Shown: positions 61,298-64,000 of the stretch, piece after piece | Numbering within the stretch: position 1 is the stretch's first letter | Layout: each line of letters starts with the position of its first letter | Assembly: GCA_910587665.1 (NCBI GenBank) | Contig: CAJUMZ010000017.1 | Coordinates: 1 to 64,000 of the forward strand | Direction: 5' to 3' | Length of the DNA: 64,000 bases | From: an uncultured Muribaculum sp. | GTDB taxonomy: Bacteria > Bacteroidota > Bacteroidia > Bacteroidales > Muribaculaceae | The notes under the pieces: model-generated | Databases searched by the model: none | Told to the model about the DNA's origin: nothing | What the model saw: the letters and a program-made list of their open reading frames with translations, nothing else | Program-made: the position numbers and the translations under genes

Positions 61298-64000
61298 TCA
61301 GAGCTGCTTCTTTACCTCGACCTGCTCGAATGCCTCAATGAGGTCGCCCTCCTGAAGGTCGTTGTAGCCGACGATGCTTAGACCGCAGTCGTAGCCTGTG
61401 AGCACCTCCTTGACATCATCCTTGAATCGCTTGAGCGAACCAAGGTCGCCGGTGTAGCGTACGATGCCGTCGCGGATAAGGCGAACCTTGCAGGAACGCT
61501 TGATCTTGCCTTCGCGCACGATGGCTCCGGCGATTGTGCCGACCTTAGATATGTGGTAGGTCTGCAGCACTTCGGCTGTTCCGACAACCTCTTCTTTGAA
61601 TTCGGGAGCAAGCATACCTGCCATGGCATCCTTGACCTCCTCGATCGCCTGATAGATGACCGAGTAGAGGCGTATCTCGACACCTTCACGCTCGGCGGCA
61701 CGGCGTGCAGCCTGTGAGGGTCGCACCTGGAAGCCGATGATGATAGCGTCGGAGGCGGCGGCAAGGGTGACGTCGCTCTCGGAGATCGCGCCGACAGCCT
61801 TGTGGAGCACATTGACCTGCACCTCTTCGGTGGATAGCTTGATAAGAGAGTCGGAAAGTGCCTCGATAGAGCCGTCAACGTCGCCCTTGACGATGATATT
61901 AAGCTCATGGAAGTTGCCGATAGCGCGGCGACGGCCGATTTCCTCAAGTGTGGTGCGCTTGTTGGTGCGGAGTCCGAGTTCGCGCTGAAGTTGCTCGCGC
62001 TTGTTGGCGATCTCGCGGGCTTCCTGCTCGGTCTCCATCACGTTGAACGTATCGCCTGCGGTAGGCGCCCCGTTGAGCCCGAGTATCAGCGCAGGAGTGG
62101 CGGGACCCGCCTCCTTTATGCGCTGGTTGCGCTCGTTGAACATCGCCTTGATCTTACCGTAGTGGGTACCGGCAAGGATTATGTCGCCGACATGGAGTGT
62201 ACCGTTCTGTACGAGGATATTTGCGACATAGCCGCGTCCCTTGTCAAGCGATGACTCGATAATAGAGCCTGTTGCCGGGCGGTCGGGGTTGGCTTTAAGG
62301 TCAAGCATCTCGGCTTCGAGAAGCACCTTCTCCATAAGCTCGTTGACTCCGAGACCTTTCTTTGCCGATATATCCTGCGACTGGTATTTACCGCCCCAGT
62401 CCTCGACGAGATAGTTCATGGCGGCAAGCTCTTCTTTGATCTTGTCGGGATTTGCGGTGGGCTTGTCTATCTTGTTGATTGCAAACACAATGGGCACACC
62501 TGCCGCCGACGCGTGGTTGATCGCCTCGACTGTCTGCGGCATCACGTTGTCATCGGCCGCAACGATAATGATCACAAGGTCGGTGACCTTGGCTCCTCGT
62601 GCACGCATGGCGGTGAACGCCTCGTGACCGGGGGTATCGAGGAAGGTGATGCGCCTGCCGTCTTCAAGCTTGACGTTGTAGGCGCCGATATGCTGTGTGA
62701 TGCCACCGGCTTCACCGGCGATCACATTGGCGTTGCGGATATAGTCGAGCAGCGATGTCTTACCGTGGTCGACGTGACCCATGACGGTGACAACAGGCGG
62801 GCGGCTGACGAGATCTTCCTCGCTGTCCTCATCCTGATGGATGGCCTCTACCACTTCTGCCGATACATATTCGGTCTTGTAGCCGAATTCTTCAGCCACA
62901 ATATTGATGGTCTCGGCGTCGAGACGCTGGTTGATAGAAACCATCACACCGAGATTCATGCAGGTGGCGATTACATTATTGATGGGTACATCCATCATTA
63001 CGGCAAGGTCGTTGGCGGTCACAAATTCGGTGAGCTTAAGCACTTTGCTCTCAGCAGCCTCCATTTCGGCGGCCTCGCGCTCACGCGACTGGAAAGCCTC
63101 GCGTTTTTCCTTACGCCACTTGACACCCTTTTTCTGTCCCTTATCTTTATTGATAAGGCGGGCAAGGGTCTCCTTAACCTGCTTCTGTACATCTTCCTCG
63201 CTTACCTCGGAATGGACAGGGCGTTTGTTGCGCTCCTTGCCTTTGCCGCGGTCGTGGCGTTGCTGGGAAGAGTTGTTATTGTTTTTACCACCTTCGTTAC
63301 CGCGCTGCACGGGCTGCTGGTTGGATGTCTTTTCGATATCCACTTTTTCCTTACCTATGCGGCGGCGTTTTTTTCTGTCGCTCTGCTGTGAAGATGCAGC
63401 GCCTGCGGTCGCCTGATTGCTCTTGGCGATGCGCTCGTTACGGCGTTCTTCCTTGCTCTTTTTCTTTGGTCGGGTCGACTGATTGATCGCCGAAAGATCA
63501 ATTTTGCCGATAACATTTAGCTGCGGACCGCCCGTAACGGGACCGGTGGTGAAAATCTCCACCTCTTTTTTCTCTGTCACTGCGGGTGTTTCAGCCTTTA
63601 CTTCCGCCTTTTGCTCTACAGGTTTTGTTTCCGCCGGCTTTGAAGCCGCGGGTTTGGGCTGCGGAGCAGGAGCCGGTTTGGGCTGCACGGGAACTTTCGC
63701 CTCAACTGCGGGCTGAGGCTTAGGCTCGGGTTTAGGCTCGGGCTTGGGCTGAGGCTTTATTTCCTGCTTGGGTTCCGATTTGGGCTCGGGCTTGGGCTGA
63801 GGTTTAGGTTCAGGCTTTGGTTGCGGCTTGGGCTCGGGTCTTGGAGCAGGCTCGGGAGCCGGTGCCTTTGGCTTTTCAGGAGCGACAGGATTGCCGCGCT
63901 TGTCAAGCTTGATATGCCCTACGACCCTGGGACCGTGGGACTCTGTGGCCGTTTCCTTGGGCTCGGCGATTTTTTGTGCCGGCTTTTCGGCAGCCGGGGG
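61298..64000 (-). CDS. infB: Translation initiation factor IF-2, N-terminus outside window
   Basis: Open to the right edge with no stop, 900 residues visible. GTPase that places initiator tRNA on the 30S subunit. Seen: VTVMGHVDHGKTSLLDYIR (G1), DTPGHEAFTAMRARGAKVTD (G3), INKIDKP (G4), KVEVK end, and the IF-2 C2 tRNA-binding domain. The upstream 250 or so residues are low-complexity, with repeats of P-x-P-K-P-E and Lys/Arg-rich stretches, usual for Bacteroidetes IF-2. An internal GTG at 63688 has no family support as start. Head of infB-folK-M15. Confidence 0.95.
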   Translation of the reverse strand, partial: PPAAEKPAQKIAEPKETATESHGPRVVGHIKLDKRGNPVAPEKPKAPAPEPAPRPEPKPQPKPEPKPQPKPEPKSEPKQEIKPQPKPEPKPEPKPQPAVEAKVPVQPKPAPAPQPKPAASKPAETKPVEQKAEVKAETPAVTEKKEVEIFTTGPVTGGPQLNVIGKIDLSAINQSTRPKKKSKEERRNERIAKSNQATAGAASSQQSDRKKRRRIGKEKVDIEKTSNQQPVQRGNEGGKNNNNSSQQRHDRGKGKERNKRPVHSEVSEEDVQKQVKETLARLINKDKGQKKGVKWRKEKREAFQSREREAAEMEAAESKVLKLTEFVTANDLAVMMDVPINNVIATCMNLGVMVSINQRLDAETINIVAEEFGYKTEYVSAEVVEAIHQDEDSEEDLVSRPPVVTVMGHVDHGKTSLLDYIRNANVIAGEAGGITQHIGAYNVKLEDGRRITFLDTPGHEAFTAMRARGAKVTDLVIIIVAADDNVMPQTVEAINHASAAGVPIVFAINKIDKPTANPDKIKEELAAMNYLVEDWGGKYQSQDISAKKGLGVNELMEKVLLEAEMLDLKANPDRPATGSIIESSLDKGRGYVANILVQNGTLHVGDIILAGTHYGKIKAMFNERNQRIKEAGPATPALILGLNGAPTAGDTFNVMETEQEAREIANKREQLQRELGLRTNKRTTLEEIGRRRAIGNFHELNIIVKGDVDGSIEALSDSLIKLSTEEVQVNVLHKAVGAISESDVTLAAASDAIIIGFQVRPSQAARRAAEREGVEIRLYSVIYQAIEEVKDAMAGMLAPEFKEEVVGTAEVLQTYHISKVGTIAGAIVREGKIKRSCKVRLIRDGIVRYTGDLGSLKRFKDDVKEVLTGYDCGLSIVGYNDLQEGDLIEAFEQVEVKKQL

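Noticed and set aside
1..64000. tRNA, rRNA, CRISPR arrays, integrases or a prophage
   Set aside because: Looked for and not seen. The M15 peptidase and the ORF6N gene are phage-like but stand alone among chromosomal genes.

Overview
The window looks like chromosomal DNA of a gut Bacteroidales, most likely Muribaculaceae; this is inferred from gene content and not from any search. The reasons are: many promoters fit the Bacteroidetes -7 box TAnnTTTG with a TTG about 20 nt upstream; starts lack Shine-Dalgarno motifs; SecD and SecF are one protein; LepB is very long; there are PCMD, LamG, BspA-type LRR and C10 peptidase surface proteins; and several secreted proteins end in a type IX (T9SS)-like C-terminal sorting domain.

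Layout. 1-4400: a partial secreted-protein gene behind a structured RNA element, an IS30-family insertion, a secreted protein and two small unknown genes. 4600-9300 (minus): pyrH-frr-bcp-rsmA-mgtE-slyD-like housekeeping run. 9300-12000: a TPR protein, a small lipoprotein behind a second copy of the RNA element, an ORF6N/PLD-like gene and a truncated IS200-type transposase. 12-16 kb: secDF and a PCMD protein. 16.3-24.7 kb (plus): a giant C10 peptidase/LRR protein, then two coupled secreted-protein genes, each interrupted by a +1 shift at a homopolymer. 24.7-27.5 kb (minus): dapB-lepB-wbqC-like. 27.7-28.6 kb: an Ala-rich lipoprotein and a roughly 200-bp palindromic repeat. 28.6-43.7 kb (minus): the complete division and cell-wall (dcw) run rsmH-ftsL-ftsI-murE-mraY-murD-ftsW-murG-murC-ftsQ-ftsA-ftsZ, tightly packed, without mraZ at its head. 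43.9-49.9 kb (minus): a zinc-less sirtuin with a secreted protein, then manC-thioesterase-HAD phosphatase-histidine kinase. 49.9-60 kb (minus): nine consecutive uncharacterised envelope genes, including a CHASE2 sensor with no output domain, a transglutaminase-like cysteine protein, a FecR/DUF4384-like protein and LPP20-like proteins. 60.3-64 kb (minus): an M15 peptidase, folK and infB (5' end outside the window).

The two most unusual things are (1) a pair of about 190-nt RNA elements (around 447-646 and 10574-10762) that share a core sequence while their helices have changed on both sides and still pair, each with its own promoter and sitting directly upstream of a small secreted-protein gene, and (2) the nine-gene envelope cluster at 49.9-60 kb. 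No tRNA, rRNA or CRISPR array was seen.
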